A DNA stretch of 64,000 nucleotides, from NCBI GenBank assembly GCA_963743785.1, contig CAVURD010000004.1, positions 479,681 to 543,680 on the forward strand, in the 5' to 3' direction. The translations under genes were made by a program, and so were the position numbers. Source of the DNA: Bog-473 sp963743785 (lineage in GTDB: Bacteria > Actinomycetota > Acidimicrobiia > Acidimicrobiales > RAAP-2). Below the pieces are notes generated by a model that did not search any database, had not been told where the DNA came from, and saw only the letters and a list, made by a program, of their open reading frames with translations. Shown here in pieces: positions 8,389 through 15,591 of this stretch. How positions within the stretch are numbered: position 1 is the stretch's first letter; each line of letters opens with the position of its first letter.

Positions 8389-9428
8389 TCGTCGGCGGAC
8401 CGACCGGAGCTTCCGAGCACAACGGAGGGCCGTTCCATCCCGAACAACCAAGGCGCATCGACGCAGTCATGGCCGGCGTATTCGACCTACACCTTGGCGA
8501 TGAGCTGCTCACGGTCGAGGCGCCGCCGGCGAGTCGGGAAGAGCTGGCTCGGGTGCACACGTCCAACTACCTCGATGAGCTCGAGGACTTCTGCCTGAGG
8601 GGCGGGGGCAACCTAGACGCCGACACATTCGCCGGTTCGGATTCGTGGACCGCCGCGAGTCGGGCGGCAGGGGCGGGACTGGCTACCATCGAAGCCCTCC
8701 ACCAGCACGACCAAGCCGTAGGCTTCGTTGCGGCGCGCCCTCCAGGTCACCATGCCACAGCCGATCGGGCCATGGGTTTTTGCCTGCTCAACAACGTTGC
8801 GGTGGCGGCGGCCTCCCTTACGGCTCAAGGGGACCGAGTCCTCATCGTTGACTGGGATGTGCACCATGGGAATGGGACGCAATCGATCTTTTGGGACGAT
8901 CCCAACGTGCTCTATGTCTCAACCCATCAATGGCCGCTCTACCCGGGCACGGGAAAGGCAGCTGAGATCGGCGGTTCTGCGGCACGGGGCCTGACGGTGA
9001 ACATACCGGTACCGCCCGGCGCGACCGGAGACATCATCCGCATGGCCTTGCATGAGGTGGGGCGACCAGCAATTGAGCGGTTCGCCCCGGACTGGGTGCT
9101 GATCTCATGCGGCTTCGACGCTCATCGCGCGGACCCGCTGGGGGAACTTGCGCTTTCGGATGGCGACTTCGCCTCGTTGGCCCAACTTGCGGCCCAGTAC
9201 TCGCCGCGGCCAGGACGCCTCGTGTTGTTCCTCGAGGGTGGCTACGACCCGACTGCCCTTCGGACTTCAGTCACCGCCACCTTGAGCGCACTTCTCGGGG
9301 GTTCCGACTCGATCGAACAGCCGACGAGGGATGGGCCGGGACGTGAAGACGTTGAGGCCGCTCTGTCCGCTCGTGGGCGCGCCCTTGCGGCGGCCGCCGT
9401 GGACGATGCGGCTGTGAGGTCTCAATAA
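8382..9428 (+). CDS. histone-deacetylase-family (AcuC/HDAC-like) zinc amidohydrolase
   Basis: 348 residues. Hallmarks of the arginase/deacetylase fold are present: RPPGHHA (catalytic His pair), GFCLLNNVAVAA, zinc ligands in VDWDVHHGNGT and FDAHRADPLG, and LEGGYD near the end. Family members remove acetyl groups from lysine, acetoin-related compounds or acetylpolyamines. ATG 8382 overlaps the acetyltransferase stop (ATGCTGA). A TTG start at 8364 is possible but less likely. Confidence 0.93.
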   Translation: MLIVGGPTGASEHNGGPFHPEQPRRIDAVMAGVFDLHLGDELLTVEAPPASREELARVHTSNYLDELEDFCLRGGGNLDADTFAGSDSWTAASRAAGAGLATIEALHQHDQAVGFVAARPPGHHATADRAMGFCLLNNVAVAAASLTAQGDRVLIVDWDVHHGNGTQSIFWDDPNVLYVSTHQWPLYPGTGKAAEIGGSAARGLTVNIPVPPGATGDIIRMALHEVGRPAIERFAPDWVLISCGFDAHRADPLGELALSDGDFASLAQLAAQYSPRPGRLVLFLEGGYDPTALRTSVTATLSALLGGSDSIEQPTRDGPGREDVEAALSARGRALAAAAVDDAAVRSQ

Positions 9429-9773
9429 GGAACCGGGTTGCGATGGGATGCGACGGTTGGACCTTCGATTCACGGTCCGCGCACGACTCCTCGGTGCGCA
9501 ACACGTCGGAGCAGCCATGAGGAGGAGGTGCGACGAGCGATTCACGAAAATTCACCGGTGCTGAACGGATGGAGGTGTGGGGATCGAATCAACTCGGGTG
9601 AGCCGATTCCGTCCATCGCTTCGTGATTCTTCGGTTGCCCGGGCGCCATCCGGTCGCTGCAGCTCCGCCCGGAGGTGCGCGTTCAGGCACGATCCGTGCC
9701 TGGCGTCCCTCGCCATCAGGCCAAAGGCTTAATATATGTTATTTATTTCCTGAAATCATGTACAGTATTGTTC
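9429..9773. other. intergenic region with promoter of the surface-protein/sortase operon
   Basis: No gene is seen. An 8-bp hairpin CAGGCACG-ATC-CGTGCCTG lies at 9684-9702. Bases about 9728-9775 are strikingly AT-rich for this genome and include TACAGT (9761-9766), seven bases before ATG 9774, fitting a leaderless-type promoter. Confidence 0.55.
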
Positions 9774-10838
9774 ATGTTGACAAAAACATTTGGCAAACGC
9801 CACTCATTCAGGTTGGCCACGGCCGGCATCGTTGCACTCGCATTGGGCGGAGGTGTGGCGCTGGTTCTTTCTGGGCCGGCCCTAGCCGCGAACGTGTCCG
9901 TCGGACAGTGCAATGGCATTAATGACACGCCGGGACTGACGACGACATGCGATGTCGTGATCATCAATAATTTGACCAACAACCCGGGGACAACGGGCTC
10001 GTCTGTCACGCTGAACGGCGGGATACCCACGACCTCAAGCGATCTTGTGACCTCGGTGCTGCAGTGCAACAACTCGGGCAACGGTGGCGGCGCCACAATG
10101 ACGTGCAACGTGTCAATCACCAACAACATCGCAGTCAATGGGCCGGGTGCGGCGTCGGCGGTAACGGTCGACCAGTGCGTCGGTTCGGGTGGCCCCGCCG
10201 ATGGCTCCTCCGGTGACCCCTTGGGGCCCCCACTGCCGGGAAACCCGGACCCCTGCACCCCCTTCCCCGCGACCACCACCGGTGCCACGATCACCCAGTG
10301 CAATGGTTCGGCCGTTGGCGGCGGTCTCGTTGCCCCATCGACCTGTGATGCCTCCGGGACGGTGAGTTCGTCGCTGCCCGTGACGGTCAATCAGTGCAAC
10401 AACTCAGTTGACGGTGGCGGCAGCATGATCAACTGCGCGACGACGATCACGACCAACGTTGTCGATACCACGCCCACCGGAGGTACAGGGGGTACGGGTG
10501 GCACCGGCGGTACGGGAGGTACGACTGGCGGCACAAGCGGTACGACAGGCGGCACTGGCGGTACGGCAGGTGGCAGTGGCGGTGCGGCGGGCGGCTCTAC
10601 CCCAGCTGGCGGCACGGCCGCCCACGGCAGCGGCGGGACGGCAGCGGGGTCCACGTCCGGGTCCGTCATTCCCCTCGGCGCTCCCCATACCGGCTTCGGT
10701 GGTGCAGCCCATGCCCCCTTTGATGTCCTGATCGCCCTGGGCGCGCTGGCCCTGGCCGGGTCGGTGGCCGCATTCGCCACCGCTATGCCTCGGCGTCGTC
10801 GCCTCGCCAGCGGGGAGGGATCCAGCGGGTCTTCATGA
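9774..10838 (+). CDS. secreted Cys/Asn-repeat surface protein with sortase-type C-terminus
   Basis: 354 residues. A signal peptide ends near residue 40 (VLSGPALAAN). The exported part has irregular repeats built on QCN...TC..V.ITNN (for example LQCNNSGNGG and VNQCNNSVDGG), likely disulfide-bonded beta-strand repeats, then a Gly-Thr-rich stretch of GGT/GGTGGT type. The C-terminus has the layout of a cell-wall sorting signal: APHTG at 303-307, a hydrophobic segment, then RRRR and a short tail. The next gene is a sortase, overlapping by 4 bases, so this is its probable substrate. Confidence 0.82.
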   Translation: MLTKTFGKRHSFRLATAGIVALALGGGVALVLSGPALAANVSVGQCNGINDTPGLTTTCDVVIINNLTNNPGTTGSSVTLNGGIPTTSSDLVTSVLQCNNSGNGGGATMTCNVSITNNIAVNGPGAASAVTVDQCVGSGGPADGSSGDPLGPPLPGNPDPCTPFPATTTGATITQCNGSAVGGGLVAPSTCDASGTVSSSLPVTVNQCNNSVDGGGSMINCATTITTNVVDTTPTGGTGGTGGTGGTGGTTGGTSGTTGGTGGTAGGSGGAAGGSTPAGGTAAHGSGGTAAGSTSGSVIPLGAPHTGFGGAAHAPFDVLIALGALALAGSVAAFATAMPRRRRLASGEGSSGSS

Positions 10839-11767
10839 CCCAGGATTTCCACGTTGGATCGAAGCGGTCAAAGTCATGGTTGGTCGTGGCCGCTGTTCTG
10901 CTACTGACTGCCTTCCGGTCGATCACCGCGAGCCCCGGGCGCCGCCCCCATCCTCGATCGTCCCTCCCGCCCTCCCCAGCGGAGGAGCGGTCTGCGGAAT
11001 CGAACTCATGGATGTCAGTGGCGGCAGTTCTCCTACTCATCGCCCTCCCGTCCATCACCGCGCGTCTTCGCCGGGGCGGCAACCATGCCCCGCCGCCCCG
11101 GGCATTCTCCCCGACGGCGAAGCGGTCCGCGGTGTCGAAGTCATGTTTGTTCGTGGCGGCGTTTCTCCTACTCGCGGGAGCCGCGGCAATCACCGTCGGT
11201 GTGCGGGGCGGCAACCATGCCCTGCCGGCTCCGGCGCCCTCTCCGACGGCCAAGAGGTTTGCGGTCGCCAAAACGCCACCGGCGGTGGCCACTCTTGCCA
11301 CCGTGCGCTCCGTACCGACCAACTTGTCCATACCGGCGATCGGACTGTCCGTCTCGCTGTCGACCCTCGGCACGAACGCCGACGGGACGGTCCAGGTGCC
11401 CACCGACGTCCAGCAGCCGGGTTGGTTCCGACTGGGTCCCTCCCCCGGACAGGTGGGCTCGGCCGTCATCTTGGGCCACGTCGACAACTACACCGGCCCG
11501 GGGGTGTTCTTCCAGTTGCGGACGCTGGTCGCCGGTGATCAGGTGTACGTGACCCTGAGCGATGGCGACACCGCCCAGTTTGGGGTCAGCTCGGTAGCCA
11601 TGTACTCAAAGCAGCAGTTTCCCGACCAAGGCGTCTACGCGTCGCACGGGTCGAGCGCGCTGCAACTTGTGACCTGTGGAGGAGTGTTCGACCACCAGAC
11701 CGGCAGCTATTTGTCCAACATCGTGGTCTACACATCGCTGGTGGAGGTCACCCCGAGCGCGGCGTAG
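10835..11767 (+). CDS. sortase (class E/F-like) with triplicated N-terminal membrane segment
   Basis: 310 residues. The catalytic domain occupies about 155-303: catalytic His in ILGHVDNY (H215) and Cys in LVTCGGVFD (C281). The usual downstream Arg is not obvious, since SYLSNIVVYT has no Arg. Before it, three similar units of about 44-45 residues each contain a hydrophobic stretch (14-30, 58-74, 102-119), with SPTAKRSAVSK and SPTAKRFAVAK marking unit borders. A normal sortase has one N-terminal anchor. The start overlaps the substrate gene stop (ATGA). Confidence 0.88.
   Translation: MTQDFHVGSKRSKSWLVVAAVLLLTAFRSITASPGRRPHPRSSLPPSPAEERSAESNSWMSVAAVLLLIALPSITARLRRGGNHAPPPRAFSPTAKRSAVSKSCLFVAAFLLLAGAAAITVGVRGGNHALPAPAPSPTAKRFAVAKTPPAVATLATVRSVPTNLSIPAIGLSVSLSTLGTNADGTVQVPTDVQQPGWFRLGPSPGQVGSAVILGHVDNYTGPGVFFQLRTLVAGDQVYVTLSDGDTAQFGVSSVAMYSKQQFPDQGVYASHGSSALQLVTCGGVFDHQTGSYLSNIVVYTSLVEVTPSAA
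10860..11265 (+). repeat. three in-frame tandem copies of about 132-135 bases inside the sortase gene
   Basis: Copies are anchored by a TCATG motif at 10874, 11006 and 11141, followed each time by a GGC-GTTCTCCTACT-like hydrophobic coding stretch. The spacings of 132 and 135 keep the reading frame. Divergence between copies shows that the duplication is not very recent. Confidence 0.8.
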
Positions 11768-11812
11768 GGCCGGATCGGTCCACTGGTCCCACCCTGAGGA
11801 CGAACGCACGCG

Positions 11813-12628
11813 TCAGTCGTGGATATTGGCGGCCACCACTGTGGCCAGGGCGACGGGACACTCCCACGTTCCCGCCGCGCCGTCCTGAAATCCCATGAAG
11901 TGCTCGACTAGGCACGACGCCACGGCGTCGATTGGACTCCAGGCCGTCCCGGCTTCAGCCGTTGCGACCTCATTCATGAGACTTGGGACGGCGTCGTTCT
12001 CAGTTTCCGCGTTGGCCAGCTCGTGGGCGACGAGAGCGAGCGAGGGTGATCCGGAAAAAACGGTCTGCGCGGCCCCGGCCGCCCCGAACGTGCAGCCGGT
12101 TCCGGCGCCGTTGCCGGGAATGGCACCACACTGCGTTGTCGTGTCCCCCATAGTCCAGGTCCAGGTAGCACCCGGGTCCACCCCGGCCGCTTCCACCTGG
12201 GCAACCAGTGCAGCGATGGGCGCCGTCGTCGGGGCGATCGCAGCAGGCGGGGGTGACGGCACCGGCGCGACTGCAGTTGGGGAAGTTGTGGTGGTGGGCG
12301 GCGGAGCGGGCGTCGCGGTCGAGGCGGTTGCGGGAGCGGTGACGGCGAGCGGGGCCCGCTCGGCCGGGTTGTGCACCGGAGCGGCGGTGCCGGCGGGAGG
12401 CGTCGAGGCCCGGGCAGCCTGTGTGCCTCCGAGCAGGCCGAGCGGCCGTACGGCGACGGCCGGGGCGGCGAGGAGGATCACCGCGACGAGGACGACGATG
12501 GACCATCGGCGCCGGTGGGCACCCAGTGCTGACGGGATCCAAACGAGCCCGCCGGGAAGGCGGCCCCCCCGGAGCGTCCGGATTTCGTGCTGATTCGGGG
12601 GGAGTTCGTCGATCCCCGTTTCAACCAT
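11813..12628 (-). CDS. membrane-anchored extracytoplasmic protein of unknown function
   Basis: 271 residues: a short cytoplasmic N-terminus, one membrane segment near 42-60 (WSIVVLVAVILLAAPAVAV), a Pro/Thr/Ala-rich linker, and a C-terminal domain of about 135 residues with several cysteines and LVAHELANAETEN, which loosely recalls a metal-binding helix but is not a complete HExxH. ATG 12628 sits seven bases behind TAGAGT, with TTGACA 17 bases further upstream, a near-consensus leaderless promoter. The operator repeats overlap both promoter and start. Confidence 0.7.
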   Translation of the reverse strand: MVETGIDELPPNQHEIRTLRGGRLPGGLVWIPSALGAHRRRWSIVVLVAVILLAAPAVAVRPLGLLGGTQAARASTPPAGTAAPVHNPAERAPLAVTAPATASTATPAPPPTTTTSPTAVAPVPSPPPAAIAPTTAPIAALVAQVEAAGVDPGATWTWTMGDTTTQCGAIPGNGAGTGCTFGAAGAAQTVFSGSPSLALVAHELANAETENDAVPSLMNEVATAEAGTAWSPIDAVASCLVEHFMGFQDGAAGTWECPVALATVVAANIHD

Positions 12629-12675
12629 GTGTTGAACTCTAGATCCTCAACACATGGTTGTCAACACATAGTTGA
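12622..12675. promoter_or_regulatory. divergent promoters with three 14-bp operator copies
   Basis: The motif TCAACACATGGTTG occurs inverted at 12622-12635, direct at 12647-12660, and direct with one change (TCAACACATAGTTG) at 12661-12674. Minus promoter: TTGACA (12659-12664), 17-base spacer, TAGAGT (12636-12641), ATG 12628. Plus promoter: TTGAAG (12672-12677), 17-base spacer, TAACCT (12695-12700), GTG 12707. Every operator copy overlaps or adjoins a promoter element, which suggests repression of both genes. Confidence 0.8.
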
Positions 12676-12706
12676 AGTCGGGAGCCCGGCGGGCTAACCT
12701 GGCCCT

Positions 12707-13027
12707 GTGGCAACGGACTTCGATCTGGTCGCCGACCGCTTGATCGAGACCGGTCGCCAGGAGGCAATCGCCGGGGTATCGGGCGAGCCGGAAGCGTCGC
12801 TCGCCACCCTTCGATTTGCCGATCACCTTCGACGGTCGGCCGAGCGTCTATCCAAGGCTTCAGCGGAGAACGCCCGGCAATACGGAGCAAGTTGGCGAGC
12901 GATCGGTGAGGTCGTCGGTGGGATCACCCCGCAGGGCGCCGAGCACCGATTCAGTGCCGCAGCCAAGGAGCGCCGGTCAAAGGCGTCGAAGGTTGTGTGG
13001 ACAGGGAGAGAACGCCGGGCAACGTAG
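12707..13027 (+). CDS. small helix-turn-helix protein, probable autoregulator
   Basis: 106 residues. The C-terminal half contains GASWRAIGEVVGGITPQGAEHRF, matching the small actinobacterial HTH pattern SW..IG..LG.....A..RF; the rest is helical. GTG 12707 lies six bases after a -10 box, so the mRNA is probably leaderless. It is divergent from the membrane-anchored protein gene, with repeated operators between them. The simplest reading is that it binds these repeats and controls both genes. Confidence 0.7.
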   Translation: MATDFDLVADRLIETGRQEAIAGVSGEPEASLATLRFADHLRRSAERLSKASAENARQYGASWRAIGEVVGGITPQGAEHRFSAAAKERRSKASKVVWTGRERRAT

Positions 13028-13178
13028 GCAGCCATCCCGCAGGTCGTGTTGGCCTAGCGGTGGTCAACGGGGGCCTGGAGATCCCCGAACCATTGATTCG
13101 GCTACCAATGGCCCTTCATGCCCCTCTGATTCCACGAGTAGAGAGAAGCGAGCGGAGACTGCTCAAGCGAGGATCTCT

Positions 13179-13568
13179 CTAGCCGAGGATCTTGGCCTTT
13201 TGGGCGGCGAACTCTTCCTCGGTCAGCGCGCCCTTCTCCTTCAGGTCGGCCAGTTTGGCCAATTGGTCAGCACTGCTGCTGCCGGCCGTTTCCTGCACGT
13301 AGGCGTTGAAGGCTTGCTGTTGGGCCTGGGCGGCTTGTGCGGCCCGCTCGTGCATCTTGCCGCCGCGGGCGATCAGGTAGATGAAGACACCCAGGAAGGG
13401 AAAGATGATCAGGCCGATCACCCACAGCGCCTTGGCCATTCCGCCCAGGTCGTGGCTGCGGAATATGTCGAGGAAGACCACGAAGATCAGGTAGATCCAG
13501 ATGAAGAACAGGAAGACCTCGAGCATCGTCCAGAAGATGTCGAGAATGGGATAGGTGCTGGCGAGCAT
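13179..13568 (-). CDS. PLDc_N/SHOCT-domain membrane protein
   Basis: 129 residues. Two membrane segments (IFWTMLEVFLFFIWIYLIFV and ALWVIGLIIFPFLGVFIYLI) are typical of the PLDc_N domain; the C-terminal 30 residues are a SHOCT motif (ADQLAKLADLKEKGALTEEEF). ATG 13568 is chosen for its GAGGAG SD. Such proteins are frequent in Actinomycetota and poorly understood. The stop codon lies between two copies of GAGGATCT (13169-13176 and 13185-13192). Confidence 0.88.
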   Translation of the reverse strand: MLASTYPILDIFWTMLEVFLFFIWIYLIFVVFLDIFRSHDLGGMAKALWVIGLIIFPFLGVFIYLIARGGKMHERAAQAAQAQQQAFNAYVQETAGSSSADQLAKLADLKEKGALTEEEFAAQKAKILG

Positions 13569-13663
13569 GGCGTGGATCTCCTCGTGCCGTCGATGGCAAT
13601 AGCCGTGATGGGACTGCGTGCACGTTACCTGGTCGCAGCCGGTGGCCGGGGGACTGGAGGCAC

Positions 13664-14839
13664 CTACAGGCAGCCGTAGAAGGCGTCGATCAGCGCTTGA
13701 TTGCGCGGGTTCTGCCAACGGGGGCCCATGGTGTTGATGGCGTAGCCGAAGGCCACCGAGGCCTCCGGGTCACAGAAGCCCAGCGAACCGCCGGCGCCGA
13801 AGTGACCGAAACTGCCCGGATTGGGACCCAGCGTGCGCTCGGGTTGGGTGAGCTGAAATCCCAGGCCGAATCGGGACGGCCGGTGCAGGATCAGGTCGTT
13901 GCCGCACACGGCTTCGTCGACCGCTTCGGCCAACGGGGCGGCCGCCACGATGTCAATGCCGTCCAGGCGTCCACCGGCGGCCAGGGCCTGGTAGATCCGG
14001 GCCACGCCGCGCGCCGAGGCGTGGCCGTTGGTCGACGGCATCTCGGCGGACCGCCACTTTGCCGTGTTGATCACGCGCGACCCGGACAACGTCGGCGGAT
14101 TGAAGTAGGCGTGATGCTCCATCAAGTCAGCTTCGGACAATTGAGCCTCGGAGATCCCGTTGGACGGTGCCGCGACCGGCCGATCGACCAACCCGAGGAA
14201 GTCGGCCACCCGGCCCAGTTCGGCCCGGGGCACCCCGATGAAGAAATCCGCCGCGAGGGGGCCGGTGATCTCCCGGCGCACCATCGTCCCCAGCGAGCGG
14301 CCGCTCGTGCGACGCACGACCTCTCCGACCAGGAACCCGAAGGTGTTGACGTGGTACCCATGCGCCGTGCCCGGCTCCCACCACGGGGCCTGCGCGGCCA
14401 GCGCCGCGCACATGGCGTCCCAGTCGAAGACGGCCTCATCGGGCAGCGGCTCCCTCACGGCGGCCAGCCCGGCCTGATGGCTGAGCAGTTGCCGCACCGT
14501 GATGCGGGCCTTGTCCTGCGCTCCGAACTCGGGCCATACCCGGGCCACCGGATCGTCAAAGGAGAGCGCGCCCTGCCCGACCAGGCGGGCCACACACAGG
14601 GCCGCCACCGCCTTCCCCACGGAGAAGACATTGACCAGGGTGTCCTGCTCCCACGGCCGGCGGCGGTCGCCGTCCCGCCAGCCGCCCCACAGGTCGACCA
14701 CGACCGAGCCGCCCACCGCGATGCACACCGAGGCCCCGACCTCGCCCCGGGTCGAGAAGTTCTCGACGAAGGCGTCGCGGACCGCCACAAACCCCGGACC
14801 GACGGTACCGCCGACGGGAACAGGACGTTGGAGGGCCAC
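13664..14839 (-). CDS. serine hydrolase, beta-lactamase class C/esterase EstB family
   Basis: 391 residues with the penicillin-recognising fold. SVGK (SxxK nucleophile and general base) is near residue 73, YHVN (YxN) near 162, and a terminal HFGAGGSLGF plays the role of the KTG-type third motif. Members are esterases or D-Ala-D-Ala-cleaving hydrolases; true beta-lactamase activity is not indicated. No signal peptide is seen, so a cytoplasmic esterase role is more likely. Confidence 0.9.
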   Translation of the reverse strand: MALQRPVPVGGTVGPGFVAVRDAFVENFSTRGEVGASVCIAVGGSVVVDLWGGWRDGDRRRPWEQDTLVNVFSVGKAVAALCVARLVGQGALSFDDPVARVWPEFGAQDKARITVRQLLSHQAGLAAVREPLPDEAVFDWDAMCAALAAQAPWWEPGTAHGYHVNTFGFLVGEVVRRTSGRSLGTMVRREITGPLAADFFIGVPRAELGRVADFLGLVDRPVAAPSNGISEAQLSEADLMEHHAYFNPPTLSGSRVINTAKWRSAEMPSTNGHASARGVARIYQALAAGGRLDGIDIVAAAPLAEAVDEAVCGNDLILHRPSRFGLGFQLTQPERTLGPNPGSFGHFGAGGSLGFCDPEASVAFGYAINTMGPRWQNPRNQALIDAFYGCL

Positions 14840-14869
14840 CGCGTGAGATTACGGGCCCTACCGGGTGGC

Positions 14870-14934
14870 GCCCCAGCTGATGCAGGGCATCTCAGTTCCC
14901 TTGGCGGTGGGAGGCTGGAAACATCAGCTGGGGC
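14870..14934. repeat. 13-bp perfect inverted repeat enclosing a 39-base structured loop
   Basis: GCCCCAGCTGATG (14870-14882) pairs with CATCAGCTGGGGC (14922-14934). The loop holds a smaller hairpin GATGC-AGG-GCATC that competes with one arm. It lies in the 200-base gap between the NUDIX gene and the esterase gene. It does not match tRNA, SRP RNA or a riboswitch I know. Confidence 0.65.
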
Positions 14935-15040
14935 CGCTCGCTCCGGCAAATGGCGACCGGGGGGGGCCGATCGCTTACTCGGGCTGTACCCATCCTGCGG
15001 CAGGGCTAAACATCGAGCTCGGAATCGACGATCCCGCAGG

Positions 15041-15502
15041 TCAGACGAGCGGTTCCACCTGATCAGCGGCGGACACCACGACGAGCAGCTCACGGTCGCG
15101 CTCATAGGAGAGGAGCCGACCGGCGGCCGGCAGGCTCAGCCAGCGGAGCTCATCGACCTCCTCATTGACCGAGAACGTACCCCCCTCGGCGGCCATCACC
15201 CAGTAGGCCACCACTTTGGGGCGGCCCTTGCGGTCGGTGTACTCGGTGTGCCCGATGAAGCGCAGGAGCCGGCAGGCCAAACCCGTCTCCTCCTGCACTT
15301 CTCGTTGGGCCGCTTCCTCGTAGGTCTCGCCCTCTTCGAGCTTGCCCTTGGGAAAGGACCAATCCGACTGGGCCGGGCGGTGCACCAGCGCGATCTGCAG
15401 GTCGCCCCCGCTCCGCCGGACCAGCAGACCGCCGGCCGCCTGGACCACCTCGGGTGGCGTCGGGGGCTCAACCGTCACCGCATGCCGTCCCACCCCCTCC
15501 AC
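15041..15502 (-). CDS. NUDIX hydrolase
   Basis: About 153 residues. The Nudix box is GKLEEGETYEEAAQREVQEE followed by TGL. The N-terminal AAGGLLVRR and SDWSFPKGKLE resemble the MutT1/diadenosine-polyphosphate branch, which hydrolyses nucleoside diphosphates linked to another moiety. Several in-frame GTG codons (15502, 15493, 15481) make the exact start uncertain. Confidence 0.9.
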   Translation of the reverse strand: MEGVGRHAVTVEPPTPPEVVQAAGGLLVRRSGGDLQIALVHRPAQSDWSFPKGKLEEGETYEEAAQREVQEETGLACRLLRFIGHTEYTDRKGRPKVVAYWVMAAEGGTFSVNEEVDELRWLSLPAAGRLLSYERDRELLVVVSAADQVEPLV

Positions 15503-15591
15503 CCTACCGCCGTGCCGGGCGAAAATGGGGCAATCAACGGAGGCCGGGAGCCATTCGGGGCCCGATCGCGCTCGCCCTGTAGCCTCACGCC

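Noticed and set aside
10480..10660. GGT-rich repeats as a CRISPR or regulatory repeat
   Set aside because: They are codons of the Gly/Thr-rich region of the surface protein.
14870..14934. Small SRP RNA
   Set aside because: It lacks the conserved apical loop bases of SRP RNA; only a long stem is present.
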